Origin: Euwallacea fornicatus
Lineage: Eukaryota > Arthropoda > Insecta > Coleoptera > Curculionidae
Length of the DNA stretch: 64,000 nucleotides
Reading direction: 5' to 3'
Assembly (NCBI RefSeq): GCF_040115645.1
Contig: NW_027096075.1
Span: 173,725 to 237,724 of the forward strand
In this document: piece after piece, positions 40,201 through 52,296 of the stretch
How the letters are laid out: every line of letters starts with the position of its first letter
Numbering within the stretch: position 1 is the stretch's first letter
Made by a program: the position numbers and the translations under genes
The notes under the pieces: generated by a model
Database searches by the model: none
What the model was told of the DNA's origin: nothing
What the model saw: only the letters and a program-made list of their open reading frames with translations

Positions 40201-41497
40201 ACGATTTGTCGTTTAAGGCCCCATTATACTTATTTTGCTAAAAGGAGACTATTTGAACAAAAGTACTCGTAGCGTTGTTGAAATAACGTTAAAGCATGGT
40301 TAAAGGTTAATTTCCGACGAAACTCGCCGATTTCACGGAATTGTTGATTTTGAAACTCAGGATTGATCGAAATGATGGAAATAGCCCTAAATCGTGCGAT
40401 TTACAGGATTTGGCCAAAAACTGACTGTTCTAGGACAGCCAAGTTGACGATTTGTCGTTTAAGGCCCCATTAGGCTTATTTTGCTGAAAGGAGCCGATTT
40501 GTACAAAATTGCTCGTAGCGTTGTTGAAATAACGTCAAAGCATGGTTAAAGGTCAATTTCCGACGAAAGTCTCCGATTTCACGGAATTGACGATGTTAAA
40601 ACTCAGGATTGATCGAAATGAAGGAAAGAGCCCTAAATCGTGCGATTTACAGGATTTGGACAAAAACTGACTGTTCTAGGACAGCCGAATTGGCGATTTG
40701 TCGTTTATGGCCCCATTAGGCTTATTTTGCTAAAAGGAGACGATTTGAACAAAATTGCTCGTAGCGTTGTTGAAATAACGTTAAAGCATGGTTAAAGGTT
40801 AATTTCCGACGAAACTCGCCGATTCCACGGAAGTGACGATTTTAAAACTCAGGATTGATCGAAATGATGGAAATAGTCCTAAATCGTGCGATTTTCACGA
40901 TTTGGACAAAAACTGACTGTTCTAGGACAGCCGAATTGGCAATTTGTCGTTTTTGGCCCCATTAGGCTTATTTTGCTAAAAGGACACGATTTGAACAAAA
41001 TTGCTCGTAACGTTGTTGAAATAACGTCAAAGAATGGCTAACGGTCAATTTCCGACGAAAGTCGCCGATTTCACGAAATTGACGATTTTAAAACTTAGGA
41101 TTGGTCGAAATGATGGAAATAGCCCTAAATCGTCCGATTTACAGGATTTGGACAAAAACTGACTGTTCTAGGACAGCCGAATTGACGATTTGAACAAACG
41201 TACTCGTAACATTGTTGAAATAACGTCACAGCTTTGGTTAACGGTCAATTTCCAATGAAACTCGCCGATTTCACGTAATTGACGATTTTGAAACTCAGGA
41301 TTGATCGAAATGATGGAAATAGCCCTAAATCGTGCGATTTACAGGATTTGGACAAAAACTGACTGTTCTAGGACAGCCAAGTTGACGATTTGTCGTTTAA
41401 GGCCCCATTAGGCTTATTTTGCTAAAAGGACACGATTTGAACAAAATTGCTCGTAACGTTGTTGAAATAACGTCAAAGCATGGCTAACGGTCAATTT
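36670..41497 (+). repeat. 2,414-bp higher-order repeat, two tandem copies
   Basis: Copy 1 is about 36,670-39,083 and copy 2 about 39,084-41,497. Their length equals nine full units plus one 200-bp unit. Unique markers occur once per copy at exactly 2,414-bp spacing: GGACAGCCTAATTGG (37,281 and 39,695), GGACAGTGGAATCGG (37,527 and 39,941), TTATACTTATTTTG (37,811 and 40,225) and the short unit (38,757 and 41,171). The recombinant joint near 39,070-39,086 links GGCTAACGG of one unit type to GAAAGTCGCC of another. Each copy straddles the dialect II to dialect I switch. Confidence 0.88.
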
Positions 41498-44400
41498 CCG
41501 ACGAACCTCGCCGATTTCACGGAATTGACGATGTTAAAACTCAGGATTGATCGAAATGAAGGAAAGAGCCCTAAATCGTGCGATTTACAGGATTTGGACA
41601 AAAACTGACTGTTCTAGGACAGCCGAATTGGCGATTTGTCGTTTATGGCCCCATTAGGCTTATTTTGCTAAAAGGAGACGATTTGAACAAAATTGCTCGT
41701 AACGTTGTTGAAATAACGTCAAAGAATGGCTAACGGTCAATTTCCGACGAAAGTCGCCGATTTCACGAAATTGACGATTTTAAAACTCAGGATTGATCGA
41801 AATGATCGAAATAGCCCTAAATCGTGCGATTTACAGGATTTGGACAAAAACTGACAGTTCTAGCACAGCCCAATTGGCAATTTGTCCTTTATGGCCCCAT
41901 TAGGTTTATTTTGCTAAAAGGAGACGATTTGAACAAAAGTACTCATAACATTGTTGAAATAACGTCACAGCATGGTTAAAGGTCAATTTCCGACGAAACT
42001 CGCCGATTTCACGGAAGTGACGATTTTAAAACTTAGGATTGATCGAAATGATGGAAATAGCCCTAAATCGTCCGATTTACAGGATTTGGACAAAAACTGA
42101 CTGTTCTAGGACAGCCGAATTGACGATTTGAACAAACGTACTCGTAACATTGTTGAAATAACGTCACAGCTTTGGTTAACGGTCAATTTCCAATGAAACT
42201 CGCCGATTTCACGTAATTGACGATTTTGAAACTCAGGATTGATCGAAATGATGGAAATAGCCCTAAATCGTGCGATTTACACGATTTGGACAAAAACTAA
42301 CTGTTCTAGCACAGCCGAATTGGCAATCTGTCGTTTATGGCCCCATTAGGCTTATTTTGCTAAAAGGAGACGATTTGAACAAAAGTACTCATAACATTGT
42401 TGAAATAACGTCAAAGAATGGCTAACGGTCAATTTCCGACGAAAGTCGCCGATTTCACGGAATTGGCGATTTTGAAACTTAGGATTGATCGAAATGATGG
42501 AAATAGCCCTAAATCGTCCGATTTACAGGATTTGGACAAAAACTGACTGTTCTAGGACAGCCGAATTGACGATTTGAACAAACGTACTCGTAACATTGTT
42601 GAAATAACGTCACAGCTTTGGTTAACGGTCAATTTCCAATGAAACTCGCCGATTTCACGTAATTGACGATTTTGAAACTCAGGATTGATCGAAATGATGG
42701 AAATAGCCCTAAATCGTGCGATTTACAGGATTTGGACAAAAACTGACTGTTCTAGGACAGCCAAGTTGACGATTTGTCGTTTAAGGCCCCATTAGGCTTA
42801 TTTTGCTAAAAGGAGGCGATTTGAACAAAATTGCTCGTATCGTTGTTGAAATAACGTCAAAGCATGGCTAACGGTCAATTTCCGACGAACCTCGCCGATT
42901 TCACGGAATTGACGATGTTAAAACTCAGGATTGATCGAAATGAAGGAAAGAGCCCTAAATCGTGCGATTTACAGGATTTGGACAAAAACTGACTGTTCTA
43001 GGACAGCCGAATTGGCGATTTGTCGTTTATGGCCCCATTAGGCTTATTTTGCTAAAAGGAGACGATTTGAACAAAATTGCTCGTAGCGTTGTTGAAATAA
43101 CGTTAAAGCATGGTTAAAGGTTAATTTCCGACGAAAGTCGCCGATTCCACGGAAGTGACGATTTTAAAACTCAGGATTGATCGAAATGATGGAAATAGTC
43201 CTAAATCGTGCGATTTTCACGATTTGGACAAAAACTGACTGTTCTAGGACAGCCGAATTGGCAATTTGTCGTTTTTGGTCCCATTAGGCTTATTTTGCTA
43301 AAAGGACACAATTTGAACAAAATTGCTCGTAACGTTGTTGAAATAACGTCAAAGAATGGCTAACGGTCAATTTCCGACGAAAGTCGCCGATTTCACGAAA
43401 TTGACGATTTTAAAACTCAGGATTGATCGAAATGATCGAAATAGCCCTAAATCGTGCGATTTACAGGATTTGGACAAAAATTGACTGTTCTAGCACAGCC
43501 AAGTTGACGATTTGTCGTTTAAGGCCCCATTATACTTATTTTGCTAAAAGGAGACTATTTGAACAAAAGTACTCGTAGCGTTGTTGAAATAACGTTAAAG
43601 CATGGTTAAAGGTTAATTTCCGACGAAACTCGCCGATTTCACGGAATTGTTGATTTTGAAACTCAGGATTGATCGAAATGATGGAAATAGCCCTAAATCG
43701 TGCGATTTACAGGATTTGGCCAAAAACTGACTGTTCTAGGACAGCCAAGTTGACGATTTGTCGTTTAAGGCCCCATTAGGCTTATTTTGCTGAAAGGAGC
43801 CGATTTGTACAAAATTGCTCGTAGCGTTGTTGAAATAACGTCAAAGCATGGTTAAAGGTCAATTTCCGACGAAAGTCTCCGATTTCACGGAATTGACGAT
43901 GTTAAAACTCAGGATTGATCGAAATGAAGGAAAGAGCCCTAAATCGTGCGATTTACAGGATTTGGACAAAAACTGACTGTTCTAGGACAGCCGAATTGGC
44001 GATTTGTCGTTTATGGCCCCATTAGGCTTATTTTGCTAAAAGGAGACGATTTGAACAAAATTGCTCGTAGCGTTGTTGAAATAACGTTAAAGCATGGTTA
44101 AAGGTTAATTTCCGACGAAACTCGCCGATTCCACGGAAGTGACGATTTTAAAACTCAGGATTGATCGAAATGATGGAAATAGTCCTAAATCGTGCGATTT
44201 TCACGATTTGGACAAAAACTGACTGTTCTAGGACAGCCGAATTGGCAATTTGTCGTTTTTGGCCCCATTAGGCTTATTTTGCTAAAAGGACACGATTTGA
44301 ACAAAATTGCTCGTAACGTTGTTGAAATAACGTCAAAGAATGGCTAACGGTCAATTTCCGACGAAAGTCGCCGATTTCACGAAATTGACGATTTTAAAAC

Positions 44401-45693
44401 TTAGGATTGGTCGAAATGATGGAAATAGCCCTAAATCGTCCGATTTACAGGATTTGGACAAAAACTGACTGTTCTAGGACAGCCGAATTGACGATTTGAA
44501 CAAACGTACTCGTAACATTGTTGAAATAACGTCACAGCTTTGGTTAACGGTCAATTTCCAATGAAACTCGCCGATTTCACGTAATTGACGATTTTGAAAC
44601 TCAGGATTGATCGAAATGATGGAAATAGCCCTAAATCGTGCGATTTACAGGATTTGGACAAAAACTGACTGTTCTAGGACAGCCAAGTTGACGATTTGTC
44701 GTTTAAGGCCCCATTAGGCTTATTTTGCTAAAAGGACACGATTTGAACAAAATTGCTCGTAACGTTGTTGAAATAACGTCAAAGCATGGCTAACGGTCAA
44801 TTTCCGACGAACCTCGCCGATTTCACGGAATTGACGATGTTAAAACTCAGGATTGATCGAAATGAAGGAAAGAGCCCTAAATCGTGCGATTTACAGGATT
44901 TGGACAAAAACTGACTGTTCTAGGACAGCCGAATTGGCGATTTGTCGTTTATGGCCCCATTAGGCTTATTTTGCTAAAAGGAGACGATTTGAACAAAATT
45001 GCTCGTAGCGTTGTTGAAATAACGTTAAAGCATGGTTAAAGGTTAATTTCCGACGAAAGTCGCCGATTCCACGGAAGTGACGATTTTAAAACTCAGGATT
45101 GATCGAAATGATGGAAATAGTCCTAAATCGTGCGATTTTCACGATTTGGACAAAAACTGACTGTTCTAGGACAGCCGAATTGGCAATTTGTCGTTTTTGG
45201 TCCCATTAGGCTTATTTTGCTAAAAGGACACAATTTGAACAAAATTGCTCGTAACGTTGTTGAAATAACGTCAAAGAATGGCTAACGGTCAATTTCCGAC
45301 GAAAGTCGCCGATTTCACGAAATTGACGATTTTAAAACTTAGGATTGGTCGAAATGATGGAAATAGCCCTAAATCGTCCGATTTACAGGATTTGGACAAA
45401 AACTGACTGTTCTAGGACAGCCGAATTGACGATTTGAACAAACGTACTCGTAACATTGTTGAAATAACGTCACAGCTTTGGTTAACGGTCAATTTCCAAT
45501 GAAACTCGCCGATTTCACGTAATTGACGATTTTGAAACTCAGGAATGATCGAAATGATCGAAATAGCCCTAAATCGTGCGATTTACAGGATTTGGACAAA
45601 AACTGACTGTTCTAGGACAGCCGAATTGGCAATTTGTCGTTTTTGGCCCCATTAGGCTTATTTTACTAAAAGGAGACGATTTGAACAACATTA

Positions 45694-48600
45694 CTCGCAG
45701 CGTTGTTGAAATAACGTCAAAACATGGTTAACGGTCAATTTCCGACGAAAGTTGCCGATTTCGCGGAATTGACGATTTTAAAACTCAGGATTGATCGAAA
45801 TGATGGAAATTGCCCTAAATCGTGCGATTTACACGATTTGGACAAAAACTGACTGTTCTAGGACAGCCGAATTGGCAATTTGTCGTTTTTGGCCCCATTA
45901 GGCTTATTTTGCTAAAAGGAGACGATTTGAACAAAATTGCTCGTAGCGTTGTTGAAATAACGTCAAAGCATGGCTAACGGTCAATTTCCGACGAAAGTCA
46001 CCGATTTCACGGAATTGGCGATTTTGAAACTCAGGATTGATCGAAATGATGGAAATAGCCCTAAATCGTGCGATTTACAGGATTTGGACAAAAACTGACT
46101 GTTCTAGGACAGCCGAATTGGCAATTTGTCGTTTATGGCCCCATTAGGCTTATTTTGCTAAAAGGAGACAATTTGAACAAAATTGCTCGTAGCGTTGTTG
46201 AAATAACGTCAAAGCATGGCTAACGGTCAATTTCCGACGAAAGTCGCCGATTTCAAGGAATGGACGATTTTGAAACTCAGGATTGATCGAAATGAAGGAA
46301 ATAGCCCTAAATCATGCGATTTACACGATTTTGACAAAAACTGACTGTTCTAGGACAGCCAAGTTGACGATTTGTCGTTTAAGGCCCCATTAGGCTTATT
46401 TTGCTAAAAGGAGACGATTTGAACAACATTACTCGCAGCGTTGTTGAAATAACGTCAAAACATGGTTAACGGTCAATTTCCGACGAAATTTGCCGATTTC
46501 GCGGAATTGACGATTTTAAAACTCAGGATTGATCGAAATGATGGAAATAGCCCTAAATCGTGCGGTTTACACGATTTGGACAAAAACTGACTGTTCTAGG
46601 ACAGCCGAATTGGCAATTTGTCGTTTTTTACCCCATTAGGCTTATTTTGCTAAAAGGAGACGATTTGAACAACATTACTCGCAGCGTTGTTGAAATAACG
46701 TCAAAACATGGTTAACGGTCAATTTCCGACGAAATTTGCCGATTTCGCGGAATTGACGATTTTAAAACTCAGGATTGATCGAAATGATGGAAATAGCCCT
46801 AAATCGTGCGATTTACACGATTTGGACAAAAACTGACTGTTCTAGGACAGCCAAGTTGACGATTTGTCGTTTAAGGCCCCATTAGGCTTATTTTGCTGAA
46901 GGGAGCCGATTTGTACAAAATTGCTCGTAGCGTTGTTGAAATAACGTCAAAGCATGGTTAAAGGTCAATTTCCGACGAAAGTCGCCGATTTCAAGGAATG
47001 GACGATTTTGAAACTCAGGATTGATCGAAATGATGGAAATAGCCCTAAATCGTGCGATTTACAGGATTTGGACAAAAACTGACAGTTCTAGGACAGCCAA
47101 GTTGACGATTTGTCGTTTAAGGCCCCATTAGGCTTATTTTGCTGAAAGGAGCCGATTTGTACAAAATTGCTCGTAGCGTTGTTGAAATAACGTTAAAGCA
47201 TGGTTAAAGGTCAATTTCCGACGAAACTCGCCGATTTCAAGGAATGGACGATTTTAAAACTCAGGATTGATCGAAATGATGGAAATAGCCCTAAATCGTG
47301 CGATTTACAGGATTTCGACAAAAACTGACTGTTCTAGGACAGCCAAGTTGACGATTTGTCGTTTAAGGCCCCATTAGGCTTATTTTGCTGAAAGGAGCCG
47401 ATTTGTACAAAATTGCTCGTAGCGTTGTTGAAATAACGTCAAAGCATGGTTAAAGGTCAATTTCCGACGAAAGTCGCCGATTTCAAGGAATGGACGATTT
47501 TGAAACTCAGGATTGATCGAAATGATGGAAATAGCCCTAAATCGTGCGATTTACAGGATTTGGACAAAAACTGACTGTTCTAGGCCAGCCGAATTGGCAA
47601 TTTGTCGTTTATGGCCCCATTAGGCTTATTTTGCTAAAAGAAGACGACTTGTACAAAATTGCTCGTAGCGTTGTTGAAATAACGTTAAAGCATGGTTAAA
47701 GGTCAATTTCCGACGAAACTCGCCGATTTCAAGGAATGGACGATTTTAAAACTCAGGATTGATCGAAATGATGGAAATAGCCCTAAATCGTGCGATTTAC
47801 AGGATTTGGACAAAAACTGACAGTTCTAGCGCAGCCGAATTGGCAATTTGTCGTTTATGGCCCCATTAGGCTTATTTTGCTAAAAGGAGACAATTCGAAC
47901 AAAATTGCTCGTAGCGTTGTTGAAATAACGTCAAAGCATGGCTAACGGTCAATTTCCGACGAAAGTCGCCGATTTCAAGGAATGGACGATTTTGAAACTC
48001 AGGATTGATCGAAATGATGGAAATAGCCCTAAATCGTGCGATTTACAGGATTTGGACAAAAACTGACTGTTCTAGGACAGCCGAATTGGCAATTTGTCGT
48101 TTATGGCCCCATTAGGCTTATATTGCTAAAAGGAGACGATTTGAACAACATTACTCGCAGCGTTGTTGAAATAACGTCAAAGCATGGTTAAAAGTCAATT
48201 TCCGACGAAAGTCGCCGATTTCGCGGAATTGACGATTTTGAATCGCAGGATTGATCGAAATGATGGAAATAGCCCTAACTCGTGCGATTTACACGATTTG
48301 GACAAAAACTGACTGTTCTAGGACAGCCGAATTGGCAATTTGTCGTTTTTGGCCCCATTAGGCTTATTTTGCTAAAAGGAGACGATTTGAACAAAATTGC
48401 TCGTAGCGTTGTTGAAATAACGTCAAAGCATGGCTAACGGTCAATTTCCGACGAAAGTCACCGATTTCACGGAATTGGCGATTTTGAAACTCAGGATTGA
48501 TCGAAATGATGGAAATAGCCCTAAATCGTGCGATTTACAGGATTTGGACAAAAACTGACTGTTCTAGGACAGCCGAATTGGCAATTTGTCGTTTATGGCC

Positions 48601-50785
48601 CCATTAGGCTTATTTTGCTAAAAGGAGACAATTTGAACAAAATTGCTCGTAGCGTTGTTGAAATAACGTCAAAGCATGGCTAACGGTCAATTTCCGACGA
48701 AAGTCGCCGATTTCAAGGAATGGACGATTTTGAAACTCAGGATTGATCGAAATGATGGAAATAGCCCTAAATCGTGCGATTTACACGATTTGGACAAAAA
48801 CTGACTGTTCTAGGACAGCCGAATTGGCAATTTTTCGTTTATGGCCCCATTAGGCTTATATTGCTAATAGGAGACGATTTGAACAAAATTCCTCGCAGCG
48901 TTGTTGAAATAACGTCAAAACATGGTTAACGGTCAATTTCCGACGAAAGTTGCCGATTTCGCGGAATTGACGATTTTAAAACTCAGGATTGATCGAAATG
49001 ATGGAAATTGCCCTAAATCGTGCGATTTACACGATTTGGACAAAAACTGACTGTTCTAGGACAGCCGAATTGGCAATTTGTCGTTTTTGGCCCCATTAGG
49101 CTTATTTTGCTAAAAGGAGACGATTTGAACAAAATTGCTCGTAGCGTTGTTGAAATAACGTCAAAGCATGGCTAACGGTCAATTTCCGACGAAAGTCACC
49201 GATTTCACGGAATTGGCGATTTTGAAACTCAGGATTGATCGAAATGATGGAAATAGCCCTAAATCGTGCGATTTACAGGATTTGGACAAAAACTGACTGT
49301 TCTAGGACAGCCGAATTGGCAATTTGTCGTTTATGGCCCCATTAGGCTTATTTTGCTAAAAGGAGACAATTTGAACAAAATTGCTCGTAGCGTTGTTGAA
49401 ATAACGTCAAAGCATGGCTAACGGTCAATTTCCGACGAAAGTCGCCGATTTCAAGGAATGGACGATTTTGAAACTCAGGATTGATCGAAATGAAGGAAAT
49501 AGCCCTAAATCATGCGATTTACACGATTTTGACAAAAACTGACTGTTCTAGGACAGCCAAGTTGACGATTTGTCGTTTAAGGCCCCATTAGGCTTATTTT
49601 GCTAAAAGGAGACGATTTGAACAACATTACTCGCAGCGTTGTTGAAATAACGTCAAAACATGGTTAACGGTCAATTTCCGACGAAATTTGCCGATTTCGC
49701 GGAATTGACGATTTTAAAACTCAGGATTGATCGAAATGATGGAAATAGCCCTAAATCGTGCGATTTACACGATTTGGACAAAAACTGACTGTTCTAGGAC
49801 AGCCGAATTGGCAATTTGTCGTTTTTTACCCCATTAGGCTTATTTTGCTAAAAGGAGACGATTTGAACAACATTACTCGCAGCGTTGTTGAAATAACGTC
49901 AAAACATGGTTAACGGTCAATTTCCGACGAAATTTGCCGATTTCGCGGAATTGACGATTTTAAAACTCAGGATTGATCGAAATGATGGAAATAGCCCTAA
50001 ATCGTGCGATTTACACGATTTGGACAAAAACTGACTGTTCTAGGACAGCCAAGTTGACGATTTGTCGTTTAAGGCCCCATTAGGCTTATTTTGCTGAAGG
50101 GAGCCGATTTGTACAAAATTGCTCGTAGCGTTGTTGAAATAACGTCAAAGCATGGTTAAAGGTCAATTTCCGACGAAAATCGCCGATTTCAAGGAATGGA
50201 CGATTTTGAAACTCAGGATTGATCGAAATGATGGAAATAGCCCTAAATCGTGCGATTTACAGGATTTGGACAAAAACTGACAGTTCTAGGACAGCCAAGT
50301 TGACGATTTGTCGTTTAAGGCCCCATTAGGCTTATTTTGCTGAAAGGAGCCGATTTGTACAAAATTGCTCGTAGCGTTGTTGAAATAACGTTAAAGCATG
50401 GTTAAAGGTCAATTTTCCGACGAAACTCGCCGATTTCAAGGAATGGACGATTTTAAAACTCAGGATTGATCGAAATGATGGAAATAGCCCTAAATCGTGC
50501 GATTTACAGGATTTGGACAAAAACTGACTGTTCTAGGACAGCCAAGTTGACGATTTGTCGTTTAAGGCCCCATTAGGCTTATTTTGCTGAAAGGAGCCGA
50601 TTTGTACAAAATTGCTCGTAGCGTTGTTGAAATAACGTCAAAGCATGGTTAAAGGTCAATTTCCGACGAAAGTCGCCGATTTCAAGGAATGGACGATTTT
50701 GAAACTCAGGATTGATCGAAATGATGGAAATAGCCCTAAATCGTGCGATTTACAGGATTTGGACAAAAACTGACTGTTCTAGGCC
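45694..50785 (+). repeat. Dialect II block, second occurrence (+13,500 bp)
   Basis: Comparison with 32,194-37,284 at an offset of 13,500 bp shows three substitutions in about 5.1 kb (33,065 A against 46,565 G; 35,287 A against 48,787 G; 36,679 G against 50,179 A) and one extra T at 50,413-50,416. Upstream, 31,669-31,950 matches at +13,746 bp, so one 246-bp unit differs in number at the block start. After 50,785 the second copy continues in dialect II, while the first switches to dialect I. Confidence 0.88.
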
Positions 50786-51950
50786 AGCCGAATTGGCAAT
50801 TTGTCGTTTATGGCCCCATTAGGCTTATTTTGCTAAAAGAAGACGACTTGTACAAAATTGCTCGTAGCGTTGTTGAAATAACGTTAAAGCATGGTTAAAG
50901 GTCAATTTCCGACGAAACTCGCCGATTTCAAGGAATGGACGATTTTAAAACTCAGGATTGATCGAAATGATGGAAATAGCCCTAAATCGTGCGATTTACA
51001 GGATTTGGACAAAAACTGACAGTTCTAGCGCAGCCGAATTGGCAATTTGTCGTTTATGGCCCCATTAGGCTTATTTTGCTAAAAGGAGACAATTCGAACA
51101 AAATTGCTCGTAGCGTTGTTGAAATAACGTCAAAGCATGGCTAACGGTCAATTTCCGACGAAAGTCGCCGATTTCAAGGAATGGACGATTTTGAAACTCA
51201 GGATTGATCGAAATGATGGAAATAGCCCTAAATCGTGCGATTTACAGGATTTGGACAAAAACTGACTGTTCTAGGACAGCCGAATTGGCAATTTGTCGTT
51301 TATGGCCCCATTAGGCTTATATTGCTAAAAGGAGACGATTTGAACAACATTACTCGCAGCGTTGTTGAAATAACGTCAAAGCATGGTTAAAAGTCAATTT
51401 CCGACGAAAGTCGCCGATTTCGCGGAATTGACGATTTTGAATCGCAGGATTGATCGAAATGATGGAAATAGCCCTAACTCGTGCGATTTACACGATTTGG
51501 ACAAAAAACTGACTGTTCTAGGACAGCCGAATTGGCAATTTGTCGTTTTTGGCCCCATTAGGCTTATTTTGCTAAAAGGAGACGATTTGAACAAAATTGC
51601 TCGTAGCGTTGTTGAAATAACGTCAAAGCATGGCTAACGGTCAATTTCCGACGAAAGTCACCGATTTCACGGAATTGGCGATTTTGAAACTCAGGATTGA
51701 TCGAAATGATGGAAATAGCCCTAAATCGTGCGATTTACAGGATTTGGACAAAAACTGACTGTTCTAGGACAGCCGAATTTGGCAATTTGTCGTTTATGGC
51801 CCCATTAGGCTTATTTTGCTAAAAGGAGACAATTTGAACAAAATTGCTCGTAGCGTTGTTGAAATAACGTCAAAGCATGGCTAACGGGTCAATTTCCGAC
51901 GAAAGTCGCCGATTTCAAGGAATGGACGATTTTGAAACTCAGGATTGATC
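45700..51950 (+). repeat. 3,198-bp 13-mer higher-order repeat, about two copies
   Basis: The segment from about 45,700 to 48,750 recurs from about 48,898 to 51,950, offset 3,198 bp rising to 3,199 bp after the 1-bp insertion near 50,413. The marker GGCCAGCCGAATTGG (usual form GGACAGCC) occurs at 47,583 and 50,782. Other copies of that marker are at 34,083, 53,245, 56,442 and 60,377, so derivatives of this repeat extend through dialect II. Confidence 0.83.
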
Positions 51951-52296
51951 GAAATGAAGGAATAGCCCTAAATCATGCGATTTACACGATTTTGACAAAA
52001 ACTGACTGTTCTAGGACAGCCAAGTTGACGATTTGTCGTTTAAGGCCCCATTAGGCTTATTTTGCTAAAAGGAGACGATTTGAACAACATTACTCGCAGC
52101 GTTGTTGAAATAACGTCAAAACATGGTTAACGGTCAATTTCCGACGAAATTTGCCGATTTCGCGGAATTGACGATTTTAAAACTCAGGATTGATCGAAAT
52201 GATGGAAATAGCCCTAAATCGTGCGATTTACACGATTTGGACAAAAACTGACTGTTCTAGGACAGCCGAATTGGCAATTTGTCGTTTTTTACCCCC
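50411..52296. other. Cluster of six single-base homopolymer length changes
   Basis: Compared with sister copies, this interval has an extra T (50,413-50,416), extra A (51,503-51,508), extra T (51,778-51,780), extra G (51,886-51,888), a missing A (51,961-51,962) and an extra C (52,292-52,296). Each lies in a homopolymer. Other copies of these units are almost free of private indels, so local consensus or polishing error is the simplest reading. The longest incidental open frames of this region overlap these shifts. Confidence 0.7.

Larger units (their letters stand above)
23380..45614 (+). repeat. Fourteen 200-bp units sharing one 47-bp deletion
   Basis: Short units start at 23,380; 24,072; 26,241; 27,179; 29,347; 30,285; 30,731; 31,669; 38,757; 41,171; 42,109; 42,555; 44,477 and 45,415. 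Each has GAATTGACGATTTGAAC where full units have two GACGATTTG words 47 bp apart with GTCGTTT...CTAAAAGGA between them. The missing part is exactly one word plus the spacer. That is the footprint of slippage or recombination between 9-bp direct repeats. All 14 also carry AACAAACGTACTCGTAACATT and the CTTTGG +1 variant, so they descend from one event. They often sit 938 bp apart (one short plus three full units). None occurs outside dialect I. Confidence 0.93.

Noticed and set aside
50332..50520. 62-codon minus-strand open frame in the 246-bp array
   Set aside because: It is open only because of the extra T at 50,413-50,416. The sister copy near 36,832 lacks that base and the same reading does not stay open.
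51383..51637. Overlapping 84-codon plus-strand and 66-codon minus-strand (51,394-51,594) open frames
   Set aside because: Both cross the extra A at 51,503-51,508 and lie wholly within satellite units. Other copies of the same units do not keep the frames.
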